The translations under genes were made by a program, and so were the position numbers. From Treponema sp. (GTDB lineage: Bacteria; Spirochaetota; Spirochaetia; Treponematales; Treponemataceae): a stretch of DNA of 47,176 bases. The stretch covers positions 1 to 47,176 of the forward strand of contig JAILHD010000024.1 of NCBI GenBank assembly GCA_024696155.1. Reading direction: 5' to 3'. Below the pieces are notes generated by a model. It did no database searches, was not told where the DNA came from, and was given only the letters and a program-made list of their open reading frames with translations. How positions within the stretch are numbered: the stretch's first letter is position 1; each line of letters begins with the position of its first letter. Below, piece by piece: positions 1 to 8,200 of this stretch.

Positions 1-121
1 GCTTAAAATGGTCAGGATTATCAGTAATAGATTTTTCCTGGTAATATGTTTCATTCAGACCGCCCCTTTTGAGTGAGATTCAGTATACTTTATGAATATA
101 AAATTGTAAACGATTATTTTA

Positions 122-151
122 TTGAACAAAACAAGTAAAAAATATTAGAAT
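122..151 (+). promoter_or_regulatory. Candidate sigma70 promoter for rpsO
   Basis: TTGAAC at 122-127, an 18-nt spacer and TAGAAT at 146-151 resemble -35 and -10 boxes. Transcription would start near 158 and leave a leader of about 200 nt before rpsO. A second TATAAT at 157-162 has no well-spaced -35. No credible gene is visible in 1-365; the first 120 bases are AT-rich and unassigned. Confidence 0.4.
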
Positions 152-285
152 AGTATTATAATACAACGTTTTCGTAAAATATCAATAGGGAAGAAAGCTT
201 ATATTGATATCTTGATTAAAGCTGATTTTTTTAATAATATTATTAAATCTGTTTTACGGATTTTCTGTGATTACTTCCTAGAAAC

Positions 286-340
286 CCAGGATTTGACCTG
301 CAGGACTTCCGCCCAGACAGTTTTCCGGCCTGGCTGGAAA
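286..340 (+). promoter_or_regulatory. Possible structured rpsO leader (S15 autoregulation)
   Basis: The last 80 nt before rpsO are richer in GC than the rest of the leader. TTTCC at 322-326 can pair with GGAAA at 336-340. The loop between them contains CCTGG (329-333), which is complementary to CCAGG at 286-290, so a pseudoknot is possible. S15 represses its own mRNA through different leader structures in different bacteria. The pairing here is my reading by eye and is not conserved evidence. Confidence 0.3.
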
Positions 341-365
341 TCATAATTTGTTAAGGGGTTCCAAT

Positions 366-635
366 ATGGCACTTGCTAAAGAAACAACAGCCGCAACAGT
401 AAAGAAGTACGGCGCAAAAGAAACTGATACAGGTAATGTAAAGGTTCAGATCGCTATCATGACACAGCGTGTTGAGCAGCTTACTGCTCACAACAAGCAG
501 TTCCCAAAGGACGCTAACGCTAAACGTGCACTTCTTAAGGTTGTAGGACAGCGCCGCAAGATGCTCCGCTACTTTGAACGCACAGACCTCGAAGGTTACC
601 GTGCATTCATCAAAGAGCTCGGACTTCGTAAGTAG
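366..635 (+). CDS. rpsO: 30S ribosomal protein S15
   Basis: Primary 16S rRNA-binding protein of the small-subunit platform. The 89-residue product has the usual S15 length. It shows the family signatures: the helical start with TGNVKVQIA, the region around RVEQLTAHNKQFPKD, the basic QRRKMLRYFER segment, and an end in IKELGLRK. ATG 366 is chosen because AAGGGG at 353-358 is a well-placed ribosome-binding site; the in-frame upstream start at 348 would add six non-family residues. pnp follows, a pairing conserved in many bacteria, but here each gene has its own promoter and terminator. S15 may control its own translation through the leader. Confidence 0.97.
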   Translation: MALAKETTAATVKKYGAKETDTGNVKVQIAIMTQRVEQLTAHNKQFPKDANAKRALLKVVGQRRKMLRYFERTDLEGYRAFIKELGLRK

Positions 636-640
636 CGCCT

Positions 641-682
641 CGGTGGTTGAGTGCCTGCAAAGCAGGCTTATCGAAACCACCG
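641..682. repeat. REP-like nested palindrome downstream of rpsO
   Basis: Outer arms CGGTGGTT (641-648) and AACCACCG (675-682) enclose an inner hairpin GCCTGC-AAA-GCAGGC (653-667). The core pattern GGTGGTTGAG...TCGAAACCACC looks like dispersed palindromic elements that I recall from other bacterial genomes. It sits between the rpsO stop and the terminator. No second full copy occurs in this window, so calling it a repeat is inference. Confidence 0.5.
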
Positions 683-687
683 TTACA

Positions 688-722
688 AATCCCGCCAGTT
701 TCATGCTGAGCGGGATTTTTTA
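688..722 (+). terminator. Intrinsic terminator of rpsO
   Basis: AATCCCGC (688-695) pairs perfectly with GCGGGATT (710-717) across a 14-nt loop, and a T run follows immediately. It lies about 50 nt after the rpsO stop and separates rpsO from pnp. Confidence 0.9.
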
Positions 723-746
723 TTTTAAATCTTCTATATAATTGAA

Positions 747-775
747 TTGATTAATCTCCATTTATGGATTAAAAT
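747..775 (+). promoter_or_regulatory. Candidate sigma70 promoter for pnp
   Basis: TTGATT (747-752), a 17-nt spacer and TAAAAT (770-775). It lies just after the rpsO terminator and predicts a start near 782 with a leader of about 80 nt. An imperfect palindrome (TTAATC...ATTAA) overlaps the spacer and could be an operator. Confidence 0.55.
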
Positions 776-823
776 TATATATCTTACACTTTGTATATTA
801 GTTTTACTAATAAATAGATAAAA

Positions 824-850
824 ACACGCGTCGGATGTAGTGACGTGTGT
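824..850 (+). promoter_or_regulatory. Hairpin in the pnp leader, abutting the ribosome-binding site
   Basis: ACACGCGTC (824-832) pairs with GACGTGTGT (842-850) over nine base pairs, one of them G-U, with a 9-nt loop. The AGGAG ribosome-binding site starts at the next base, 851. In Escherichia coli, pnp is autoregulated through a leader stem processed by RNase III. A comparable role here is an inference from position and shape. Confidence 0.55.
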
Positions 851-862
851 AGGAGAAAAATT

Positions 863-2968
863 ATGTCTGTAGAAAGAGTAACCTACAAACTTGGAGATGC
901 CGATCTCATCCTGGAAACTGGAAAAATCGGTAAACAGGCTAACGGATGCGTTTACGCTCAGTGGGGCGGAGCCGCTATTATTGCAACTATTTGTGCTTCT
1001 TCTTCTGTAACTGAAGGTCAGGATTTTGTGCCTGTTACTGTTGAGTACAACGAAAAATTCTATGCTGCCGGAAAGATTCCTGGTGGTTTTGTAAAGCGCG
1101 AAGGTCGTCCAAAGGATAAGGAAATTCTTGTAAGCCGCCTTATCGACCGTCCTATGCGTCCTCTTTTTGAGCCTTCATTTGGTCATGAGCTTCAGATTGT
1201 TCCAACTTGTGTTTCTTGCGATGGTGTTCATACTCAGGATATTCTTGCTGTAATTGCTGCTTCTGCTGCAACTACAATTTCTGATATTCCATTCCACGGC
1301 CCGGTTGCTGCCTGCCGTATCGGATATTTGAACGGTGAATACATTGTAAACCCAACTTTCAAGCAGATTGAAGAAAGCGAACTTGAAATTGTTGTTGCCG
1401 GAACTAAAGACGGATTTACAATGGTTGAAGGTGGTGCAAACGAAGTTTCTGAAGATGTAATGCTTGGAGCTTTGGAAAAGGCTCAGGCTTTCATTACTGA
1501 TATGTGTAAGCTTCAGGAAGAACTGGCTGCTAAGGCTGGTAAAGAAAAGCTTCCTTTGAATCCTCTTGATGTAACTCTGGCTAACGCTGAGGAAATTGAA
1601 AAAGAGGCAACTCCACTTTTGAAAGAAGCCTGCTTCCAGGACGGAAAAATGAACCGCGGAAAGGCTATTGCAAAGGTAGAAAAAGAGCTTGCTGCAAAAT
1701 ATGCAGAGCAGCTTGAAGACCCAATTCAGGCTAAACTCTTTATGACTTTGATGGATGACATCCAGTACAAGCTTCTTCGTAAATCAATTCTTGATGACGG
1801 AGTTCGTATTGACGGTCGTAAGACTGATGAAATTCGCCCAATCACTTGTGAAGTAAATGTATTGCCAACTCCTCACGGATCGGCTTTGTTCACTCGTGGT
1901 GAAACTCAGTCTCTTGCTGTTTGTACTTTGGGTACTGCAATGGACGAGCAGTCTTATGATGATATTGATGGAGACCGCTCTGAGCACTTCATCCTTCACT
2001 ATAATTTCCCTCCATACTCAGTTGGTGAAACAGGTAAGCTTACAACAGGCCGCCGCGAAATTGGTCACGGAAACCTTGCCCGCCGTTCTCTTGCTGCTAT
2101 GGTTCCAAGTCGTGAAGAATTCCCTTACACAATCCGCGTAGTTAGTGAGATTATGGAATCTAACGGTTCTTCATCACAGGCTTCTACTTGTGGTGGTACT
2201 CTCTGTATGCTGGCTGCCGGTGTTCCAATGAAGAAGATGGTTGCCGGTATTGCTATGGGTCTTATTACAGAACCAGAGGGAGACAATCCTTACGGACGTT
2301 ATTCAATCCTTTCTGATATTCTTGGTGAAGAAGACCACCTTGGTGATATGGACTTTAAGGTAGCCGGAACAAAAGATGGTATTACTGGTTTCCAGATGGA
2401 TATCAAGATTGCCGGTGTAACAACTGAAATCATGAAGAAGGCTATGGAACAGGCTCGTCAGGGTCGTTTGCACATCCTTTCTATCATGGAAAAATGCATC
2501 GACAAGCCGGCTCCTCTTGCTAAGAACGCTCCACAGATTCTTACAATGAAGATTCCTGTAGACAAGATTGGTGCTTTGATTGGACCTGGCGGAAAGAATG
2601 TTAAGGCTTTGTGCCAGCAGTATGATGTAACAATTAATACTGATGATGACGGAACTGTAACAATCTACTCTAAGAACGGAATGAATGCAGAAGCTGCCAA
2701 GAAGGCTGTAAAGGGCATTACAGAAGATCCAGAGGTTGGAACAATCTATCAGGGTACTGTAAAACGCATTATGGAATTCGGCGCTTTCGTAGAAATCCTT
2801 CCTGGAAAAGAAGGTCTCTGCCACATTTCAAAGCTCAGCCGCCAGCGCGTAAGCAAGGTAACAGACGTTTTGAAAGAAGGTCAGCAGATTCCTGTAAAGC
2901 TTCTTGAAGTTGACAAGCAGGGCCGCTTGAACCTGAGCTATGTAGATGCTTTGGAAGAACAGAAATAG
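863..2968 (+). CDS. pnp: Polynucleotide phosphorylase
   Basis: Phosphorolytic 3'-5' exoribonuclease and RNA-tailing enzyme, a trimeric core of mRNA decay. The 701-residue length is typical. Two RNase PH domains are visible: residues about 10-230, with FVKREGRPKDKEILVSRLIDRP, and about 310-540, with the active-site stretch TRGETQSLAVCTLGT and the conserved run ESNGSSSQASTCGG. A KH domain follows (IGALIGPGGKNVK, about 575-588), then a C-terminal S1 domain (GTIYQGTVKRIMEFGAFVEI). ATG 863 is used because AGGAG lies at 851-855; the upstream in-frame start at 845 falls inside the leader hairpin. The gene stands alone between its promoter and terminator. Confidence 0.98.
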   Translation: MSVERVTYKLGDADLILETGKIGKQANGCVYAQWGGAAIIATICASSSVTEGQDFVPVTVEYNEKFYAAGKIPGGFVKREGRPKDKEILVSRLIDRPMRPLFEPSFGHELQIVPTCVSCDGVHTQDILAVIAASAATTISDIPFHGPVAACRIGYLNGEYIVNPTFKQIEESELEIVVAGTKDGFTMVEGGANEVSEDVMLGALEKAQAFITDMCKLQEELAAKAGKEKLPLNPLDVTLANAEEIEKEATPLLKEACFQDGKMNRGKAIAKVEKELAAKYAEQLEDPIQAKLFMTLMDDIQYKLLRKSILDDGVRIDGRKTDEIRPITCEVNVLPTPHGSALFTRGETQSLAVCTLGTAMDEQSYDDIDGDRSEHFILHYNFPPYSVGETGKLTTGRREIGHGNLARRSLAAMVPSREEFPYTIRVVSEIMESNGSSSQASTCGGTLCMLAAGVPMKKMVAGIAMGLITEPEGDNPYGRYSILSDILGEEDHLGDMDFKVAGTKDGITGFQMDIKIAGVTTEIMKKAMEQARQGRLHILSIMEKCIDKPAPLAKNAPQILTMKIPVDKIGALIGPGGKNVKALCQQYDVTINTDDDGTVTIYSKNGMNAEAAKKAVKGITEDPEVGTIYQGTVKRIMEFGAFVEILPGKEGLCHISKLSRQRVSKVTDVLKEGQQIPVKLLEVDKQGRLNLSYVDALEEQK

Positions 2969-3006
2969 TTCACTCATAAGAGAAAAAATCTAAATTATAT
3001 AATCAG

Positions 3007-3043
3007 ATTCCCAGGGGTACTTCCTACTTCTGGGAATTTTTTT
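3007..3043 (+). terminator. Intrinsic terminator of pnp
   Basis: ATTCCCAG (3007-3014) pairs with CTGGGAAT (3030-3037) and is followed by a run of T to 3043. It lies about 40 nt past the pnp stop. Confidence 0.88.
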
Positions 3044-3051
3044 ATTTAAAT

Positions 3052-3080
3052 TTGCAAAAAAATAAAACTGAAATTAAAAT
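3052..3080 (+). promoter_or_regulatory. Candidate sigma70 promoter for the chemoreceptor gene
   Basis: TTGCAA (3052-3057), a 17-nt spacer and TAAAAT (3075-3080). The predicted start near 3087 leaves about 30 nt before the ATG, including GGAGG. No sigma28-type motif was recognised. Confidence 0.5.
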
Positions 3081-3118
3081 AGTGTTATATTTAATTAACT
3101 AAAAATGGAGGGAGCTGA

Positions 3119-5230
3119 ATGGCTCGCGAAAAAAAAGAACTGGACAGATTTGCAGAAAATCCTAAACGGAATGTTCCGATTCTGGTAAAACTGATTTCTG
3201 TTGTAATTACTGCTATTATTATGAGTGTTACTGGGGTTGCGCTTCTTTCTCTGAATATTTTTTCAGATGGAGTACGTAAGTCAACAGACAATGACCTTAT
3301 GAAGTTTTCTCAAGGTCTGGATATGACGCTAAAAGACTGGCGTAATACTCTGGAATCTGATGTAATGATGCTTGCTAACCGGCCTGATGTGTCTAATCTT
3401 GTTACGGAAAAAGATATGTACGGTTTGAACACAATTGTAGGCTGGGCAAATGGTACATTAAATGTAGATCTTCTTGCCTTTACAGATGGTTCTGGAAATG
3501 TTATTTCGGGGCAGGGAACATCCCGTGGAGATTATTTGACTTCTGTTAGTTCTGTAAGTTCTGCTCTAAGGGGTATTGCCGGCTATTCCTTTGATGATAT
3601 TGGTTCAATCGGATATTCCATGATTGCAACCGCACCAATCCGTTCTAAGGGTAAAGTTACCGGATGTGTTATAGCGGCTTATTCTTTGGTAAACGGAAAA
3701 ATTACAAATCAAGTAGAAAATTCTTATTCTGCTGTTTGTACAATTTTTCAGGGAAGTAAAAGAGTTGCTACTACTTTGGGTGAAGAATATGTGGGAACAT
3801 CTCTGGAACAAAAAGAAATTCTGGATGCTGTTTTAAGGGATGGAAATGAATACCATGTAACAAATACCATCAATGGAAATCAGTATATGTCTGTTTATTT
3901 CCCTCTGGAGTCCAGTAATGGTGTAATTTCTGGAATGGCTTTTATAGCCCGAAGCGTAGAAATTGTAAATTCAATAAAACTTCATACTATGAAAATTGTA
4001 ATTCCTGGTTCTGCACTTTTAGTTTTGATTTTTGGATTCTTCTGTTTTAGATTTATCCGCTGGCTTATGAACCGTATTGCAAATGTTACAAACTTCTTAA
4101 AGGAACTGGAAACTGGTGATGCTGATCTTACAAAGCGCTGTAAATTGTTCCTTAGAGATGAAATTGGTGAATTGATTATTCATTTTGATTTATTCCTGGA
4201 TAAACTTCAGGAAATTATGGGTAAGGTAAAGGGTACAAAATCTGAACTTGGTGAATCTGGAGAAAAACTTTCTCTTTCTACACAGGATACTTCAAGTGCC
4301 ATCACTCAGATTATTGCAAATATCGATAGTATTCATAATCAGATTTCTTCTCAGACAGAAACCGTAAATCAGGTTGCAGGAACTGTTAATGATGTTTCTG
4401 AAAACATAACAAATCTTGATATATTGATTGATAATCAGAGTTCTGCAGTTACTCAGGCATCTGCAGCAATTGAAGAAATGATCGGAAATATTTCTTCTGT
4501 TACAAAATCTGTTGATACAATGGCTCAGTCTTTTGGAATTCTGAATGAAAATGTAAATATCGGCTTTAAAAAACAGCAGAATGTTAATGAACGAATTATG
4601 CAGATAGAAGATCAGTCTCAGATGCTTGAAGAAGCAAATAAGGCTATTTCAAGCATTGCTTCTCAGACAAATCTTCTTGCAATGAATGCGGCAATTGAAG
4701 CCGCTCATGCTGGAGAAGCTGGTAAAGGCTTCTCTGTAGTTGCTGACGAAATAAGAAAACTTTCGGAAACTTCTTCTTTGCAGTCTCGTTCTATTGGAGA
4801 ACAGCTTTCTAATATCCAGACTTCAATAAAAGAAGTTGCATCTTATTCTTCAGAAGCAAGTCAGGCCTTCAGTTCTGTTTCTGAGCATATTAAGAAAACA
4901 GACCAACTTGTATCGCAAATTAAATCTGCAATGGAAGAACAGAATGAAGGTTCAAAGCAGATCAGTGAGGCTCTTTTGAATATGAATGATGGTGCTCAAA
5001 AAGTACAGTCTGGTTCAAAAGAGATGAGCATGCGAAACGAAAGTATTATGAAAGAAATGCAATCTTTACAAAGTGCTACTGCTAATATGCAATCCGGAAT
5101 GGAAGAAATGGCAGCAGGAGCAAAGAAAATTAATATTACGGGAGTTGCGCTTTCAGAAATTTCCAAAGATGTTCAGGTTGCCATAAATAAAATTGGAAGC
5201 CAGATTGATTTGTTCAAAACAGAATATTAA
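3119..5230 (+). CDS. Methyl-accepting chemotaxis protein with periplasmic Cache-like sensor
   Basis: Transmembrane chemoreceptor that controls CheA. The 703-residue protein has a membrane helix at about 20-47, an extracytoplasmic region of about 240 residues with two Cache-like lobes (around [15 protein letters not shown] and [13 protein letters not shown]), a second helix at about 294-314, a HAMP-like linker and a long coiled-coil signalling domain. The conserved hairpin tip is clear at about 514-552 ([19 protein letters not shown], then [14 protein letters not shown]). GGAGG at 3108-3112 sets the ATG. A TRAP-type solute-binding lipoprotein gene follows after only 16 nt, so that protein may deliver the ligand. 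The Cache subtype is uncertain. Confidence 0.93.
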   Translation: MAREKKELDRFAENPKRNVPILVKLISVVITAIIMSVTGVALLSLNIFSDGVRKSTDNDLMKFSQGLDMTLKDWRNTLESDVMMLANRPDVSNLVTEKDMYGLNTIVGWANGTLNVDLLAFTDGSGNVISGQGTSRGDYLTSVSSVSSALRGIAGYSFDDIGSIGYSMIATAPIRSKGKVTGCVIAAYSLVNGKITNQVENSYSAVCTIFQGSKRVATTLGEEYVGTSLEQKEILDAVLRDGNEYHVTNTINGNQYMSVYFPLESSNGVISGMAFIARSVEIVNSIKLHTMKIVIPGSALLVLIFGFFCFRFIRWLMNRIANVTNFLKELETGDADLTKRCKLFLRDEIGELIIHFDLFLDKLQEIMGKVKGTKSELGESGEKLSLSTQDTSSAITQIIANIDSIHNQISSQTETVNQVAGTVNDVSENITNLDILIDNQSSAVTQASAAIEEMIGNISSVTKSVDTMAQSFGILNENVNIGFKKQQNVNERIMQIEDQSQMLEEANKAISSIASQTNLLAMNAAIEAAHAGEAGKGFSVVADEIRKLSETSSLQSRSIGEQLSNIQTSIKEVASYSSEASQAFSSVSEHIKKTDQLVSQIKSAMEEQNEGSKQISEALLNMNDGAQKVQSGSKEMSMRNESIMKEMQSLQSATANMQSGMEEMAAGAKKINITGVALSEISKDVQVAINKIGSQIDLFKTEY

Positions 5231-5246
5231 TTGGATTAGAGGTTTT

Positions 5247-6257
5247 ATGAAAAAAATAGGAATTTTGTTTATAACGTTTTTAATCTTAAGTCTTGTTCCT
5301 TCGTGCAGTAAAAACCATGGAGCAACTATAAAAAAGCATCCTGTTACGCTTCGTCTTTCAGAAAATCATGTTGCAGGTTACCCGACATCTCTTGCAGATG
5401 AAGAGTTTGCCCGTCTAGTTCAAAAAAGAACTGAAGGCCGTGTAAAAATTGAAGTTCGCGAAGGTGGTGCGCTTGCTCAGAATGAAGGTGATGCCATTGA
5501 AGGTCTTCAGACTGGAGACCTTGCATTTACCAGAGTTTCTTCATCTTCTGTTGCTGCTTATGTAAATCAGATAAATGCAATTCAATTTCCATATTTGTAC
5601 AGAAATGCTGATCACATGTGGAAGGTTTTGAATGGACAGATAGGTCAGGATATTTTGAACGGAATAGAAAGTTCTGGATCAGGGCTTGTTGGTCTTTGTT
5701 ACTATGACGGAGGCTCACGAAATTTTTATGTTAATAAACCTGTTCATTCGGTTGCTGATATGAAGGGTTTAAGAATCAGGGTGATGAACAGTCCGATTAT
5801 GCTTGATATGTGTGAAGCTCTTGGTGCTAAAGGTGTAACCGGTCTTTCTATGACAGAGATTCGAGGCGCTGTTTTAAGTGGAAAAATTGATGGTGCAGAA
5901 AATAATTTTCCAAGCTACCAGAGTAATGGTGATTACAGTATTGCGCCATATTTTGTTCTTGATCAGCATACACGTATTCCAGAAATCCTGATTGCATCTA
6001 AGAAAGTGCTTTCCCGCCTGGATCCTGGTGACGTTGAAATTATAAAAGAAGTTGCAAAAGAAACCCAGGAATATGAAATACAAAAATGGAAGGAAAGGGA
6101 AGCATATTCAGAGCAGGTTTCCAGAAAGAACGGCTGCCAGGTTATTGAACTTTCTAGCCATGAATATGATGAATTTCAGAAAGCAATGGATCCTGTGTAT
6201 AAAAAGCATGGCTCCCAATATATGTCAATAATCAACGCTATTCGGGCTGTAAATTAA
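5247..6257 (+). CDS. TRAP-type solute-binding lipoprotein, DctP family, without membrane subunits nearby
   Basis: DctP-family proteins bind organic acids, often uronates and other sugar acids, and hand them to DctQM transporters. The 336-residue product starts with a lipoprotein signal ending LVPSC (Cys20). Family features are the LRLSENHVAGYP start, EVREGGALAQNEGDAIEG, GDLAFTRVSSS, the IQFPYLYRN segment, GLRIRVMNSPIM with the usual binding arginine, and the GKIDGAENN motif. ATG 5247 is chosen because the signal peptide begins there and AGAGG precedes it; upstream starts overlap the chemoreceptor gene. No DctQ or DctM gene is present in the window. The neighbours are a chemoreceptor upstream and a convergent KDPG-type aldolase, so a role in sensing a sugar acid is plausible but unproven. 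Confidence 0.85.
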   Translation: MKKIGILFITFLILSLVPSCSKNHGATIKKHPVTLRLSENHVAGYPTSLADEEFARLVQKRTEGRVKIEVREGGALAQNEGDAIEGLQTGDLAFTRVSSSSVAAYVNQINAIQFPYLYRNADHMWKVLNGQIGQDILNGIESSGSGLVGLCYYDGGSRNFYVNKPVHSVADMKGLRIRVMNSPIMLDMCEALGAKGVTGLSMTEIRGAVLSGKIDGAENNFPSYQSNGDYSIAPYFVLDQHTRIPEILIASKKVLSRLDPGDVEIIKEVAKETQEYEIQKWKEREAYSEQVSRKNGCQVIELSSHEYDEFQKAMDPVYKKHGSQYMSIINAIRAVN

Positions 6258-6388
6258 GTTAGCAAAGGGTAGAAGGCATTATTTTCCTTTGTAAAAAAAT
6301 ACGAATCCATAAACTAGCGCGATTGCGCTAGTTAGCAAAGGGTACAACTCCTTCGGAAGTTGGTGAAGTTCATTACTTCCCTTTGCAA
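6258..6388. repeat. Repeat- and hairpin-rich junction between convergent genes
   Basis: A 14-bp direct repeat, GTTAGCAAAGGGTA, occurs at 6258-6271 and 6331-6344, 73 bp apart. Each copy is followed by its own inverted partner: CCTTTG at 6286-6291 and CCCTTTGC at 6379-6386. Between the copies lies a perfect 9-bp stem, AACTAGCGC (6312-6320) and GCGCTAGTT (6325-6333), with a GATT loop. Within the second copy a near-palindrome surrounds CCTTCGG. The hairpins may end transcription of both convergent genes, although no T run directly follows them. The second unit extends into the last codons of the aldolase gene. Confidence 0.6.
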
Positions 6389-6960
6389 ACCCACGACCCA
6401 CCTACCGCAATTACATTTTTTGTTTCCAGATAGTCGTCTGCATTTGCAGCGTCAATTCCACCTGTCGGAATAAATTTTACAGTAGGGAAAGGGCCGCTGA
6501 AGGCCTTTAGCATTTTTGTTCCTCCACTGATTTCTGCTGGAAAAAACTTAAGTACATTAAGGCCATACATTAAGGCTTTTTCTATCTGACTTGGATTGTT
6601 AATTCCCGGGAAAATAGGCATGTCATTTTTAATACACCAGTCAACTGTTGCTTCGTTAAAACCTGGAGACATTGCAAACTGAGCTCCGCTGTTTTTAGCA
6701 AGTTCTGCAAGTTTTGGATTTATAACAGTTCCTGCCCCACAGAGCATTTTTGGACACAACTGTCTTACAGCCTTTATACATTCACCAGCTTTTAAGAAAT
6801 CATTTTCATCTCCGTTGGCACTTCTGAATGCAAATTCTACGGCGCTATATCCGCGGTTTATAAGAGAATGAGCCAGTTTTACAGCTTCATCAATATCAAA
6901 AACTGTAACAACTGGGATAATTTTTACTTCACAAAGTCTGCTAACAATTTCTTCAAACAT
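6373..6960 (-). CDS. eda: KDPG/KHG (2-keto-3-deoxy-6-phosphogluconate-type) aldolase
   Basis: Class I aldolase that splits 2-keto-3-deoxy-6-phosphogluconate (or 4-hydroxy-2-oxoglutarate) to pyruvate plus an aldehyde, the last step of uronate and Entner-Doudoroff routes. Seen in the 195 residues: VEFAFRS with Glu42 and Arg46, the GAGTV loop (75-79), Schiff-base Lys138 in LKFFPAE, phosphate-binding IPTGGI and GGSW. The family usually has about 205-215 residues; this one stops right after GGSWVCKGK and seems to lack the last helix. The stop lies inside the adjoining repeat. No Shine-Dalgarno is visible. A perfect TATAAT ends 7 nt before the ATG, so the mRNA is probably leaderless. A uronate role fits the DctP neighbour but is inference. 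Confidence 0.88.
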   Translation of the reverse strand: MFEEIVSRLCEVKIIPVVTVFDIDEAVKLAHSLINRGYSAVEFAFRSANGDENDFLKAGECIKAVRQLCPKMLCGAGTVINPKLAELAKNSGAQFAMSPGFNEATVDWCIKNDMPIFPGINNPSQIEKALMYGLNVLKFFPAEISGGTKMLKAFSGPFPTVKFIPTGGIDAANADDYLETKNVIAVGGSWVCKGK

Positions 6961-6967
6961 TTAATTA

Positions 6968-6996
6968 ATTATAGTTTATTACACTACTATCCTCAA
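6968..6996 (-). promoter_or_regulatory. Promoter of eda, predicted leaderless start
   Basis: On the minus strand TTGAGG (6991-6996), a 17-nt spacer and a perfect TATAAT (6968-6973). Only seven bases (6961-6967) separate the -10 box from the ATG, so transcription should begin at or next to the start codon. Confidence 0.75.
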
Positions 6997-6997
6997 C

Positions 6998-7037
6998 AAA
7001 AAAATGCCGCCTATTCTGCATTTACAGAACAGACGGC
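6998..7037 (-). terminator. Intrinsic terminator of the outer-membrane protein gene
   Basis: Read on the minus strand, GCCGTCTGTTCTG (7025-7037) pairs fully with CAGAATAGGCGGC (7006-7018), 13 bp including two G-U pairs, with a 6-nt loop. A T run corresponding to 6998-7004 follows. It lies directly upstream of the eda promoter and insulates the two genes. Confidence 0.9.
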
Positions 7038-7068
7038 AAGCTATTGTTTGAGAACTACAACTTTATAA

Positions 7069-8169
7069 TTAGAATGAATATTTCCAGTAAACAGGGAAGT
7101 TTACGTTAGTGTAATCTTCACCAAAGAATACGTTTACACCTGCACTAAGCTCATGGTTTCCAAGAGTATATGTAACAGCTGGATTAACATGGAAGCGTGC
7201 ATCAACTTTTTTGTCGCTGTCAGATTCTGCATCCAAAGCTGTTGCAAAGGCACAGTCCAAAGAAAGTGATTCAATTACATTGTAGCCTGCTGTTGCTGCG
7301 ATGTAGAAATCATATTCATTGTCTTTAGAATCTGTGAAGTTTGTTGCAAAATCAAGAGCTGCGTGGAAAGCTTCTTTTTCATAAGTTGCTGCTGCTGTAA
7401 AGAGGTTACCTGCAACTACGCTTCCTCCAGCTTTTACAACATCTGGTTCTACAGAAGTGTTGTAACCAAATCCTGCATTAAGAACAAGACCTTCAATCTT
7501 TAAAAGACTTCCGTATACACCAAAGCCAAAGCCGTCTGCTTCATTTACTTCGCTTGCAGAATTGTCTGCAACGTTGCGAACAGTTGCGGCTAAAGCAAAA
7601 GCGTCTGTTGTATATTCAGCACCAAAGTTAACTACAGGTTTATAATCGTCATGTCCGAAAACAGAAGTGAAATCAAGACCTGCACCAATTACAAGTCCTT
7701 CCATTGGTCTTACAATAGCACCTAAATCACTTCCAATGTTACCTGTAGAAACATTGTCGTCCCAGATTGGGAAGTAAGAACCAGCTGCCCACATTTTTTC
7801 GTGGAACTCAAATCCAAGAATATCAAGTGGACGTACTTCAATATAAGTGTCACCAAAATCATAACCTGGACCAGATGAATCTTCATCTGTTACTCCTAAA
7901 GCAAAAGCGTCTTCTCCATCGCTTGGGGCTGCAACTTTGTTTGACCAGAAAACAAGTTCAATCATTGCATCTAATTTTTCTGAAGAATATTCAAAAACTG
8001 ATTTATTTTTGATTCCTGCGAAATCTGAATCTGTATCTTCATCACCTTCTTTTACAATGTTTACAATATCACTTGAAACTTTGTTAGAAAATGAAACTTC
8101 TGTCTCTGCAAAAGCAAAGCCACAAGCCAGACTAAGAGCAACTGCTGCTACAACTTTTGATTTAATCAT
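7069..8169 (-). CDS. Predicted outer-membrane beta-barrel protein
   Basis: I do not recognise a named family. The 366-residue product has a signal peptide with an FAFA-E cleavage site after residue 21, then alternating hydrophobic/polar stretches rich in Gly, Asp and aromatic residues. It ends VYWKYSF; a terminal Phe after alternating residues is the usual BAM-targeting beta signal. The mature part is acidic (DEDTDSDF, DGEDAF), as in many porin-like proteins. AAGGAG lies 8 nt before the ATG. The leader is long and holds inverted repeats, and a strong terminator follows, so it is a single-gene unit, probably highly expressed. Transport function is unknown. Confidence 0.7.
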   Translation of the reverse strand: MIKSKVVAAVALSLACGFAFAETEVSFSNKVSSDIVNIVKEGDEDTDSDFAGIKNKSVFEYSSEKLDAMIELVFWSNKVAAPSDGEDAFALGVTDEDSSGPGYDFGDTYIEVRPLDILGFEFHEKMWAAGSYFPIWDDNVSTGNIGSDLGAIVRPMEGLVIGAGLDFTSVFGHDDYKPVVNFGAEYTTDAFALAATVRNVADNSASEVNEADGFGFGVYGSLLKIEGLVLNAGFGYNTSVEPDVVKAGGSVVAGNLFTAAATYEKEAFHAALDFATNFTDSKDNEYDFYIAATAGYNVIESLSLDCAFATALDAESDSDKKVDARFHVNPAVTYTLGNHELSAGVNVFFGEDYTNVNFPVYWKYSF

Positions 8170-8200
8170 TTTGTATCTCCTTTTAGAGTTAGATAAGACT

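Noticed and set aside
1-120. Possible gene fragment at the left edge
   Set aside because: No sustained frame, start or motif on either strand; left unassigned.
2303-2824. Minus-strand open frame inside pnp (173 codons)
   Set aside because: Antisense shadow of a conserved gene; no ribosome-binding site and no recognisable motif.
8100-8169. Lipoprotein signal in the outer-membrane barrel protein (Cys16 in SLACGF)
   Set aside because: The FAFA-E site after residue 21 is a good signal peptidase I site and the C-terminal Phe fits an integral barrel.
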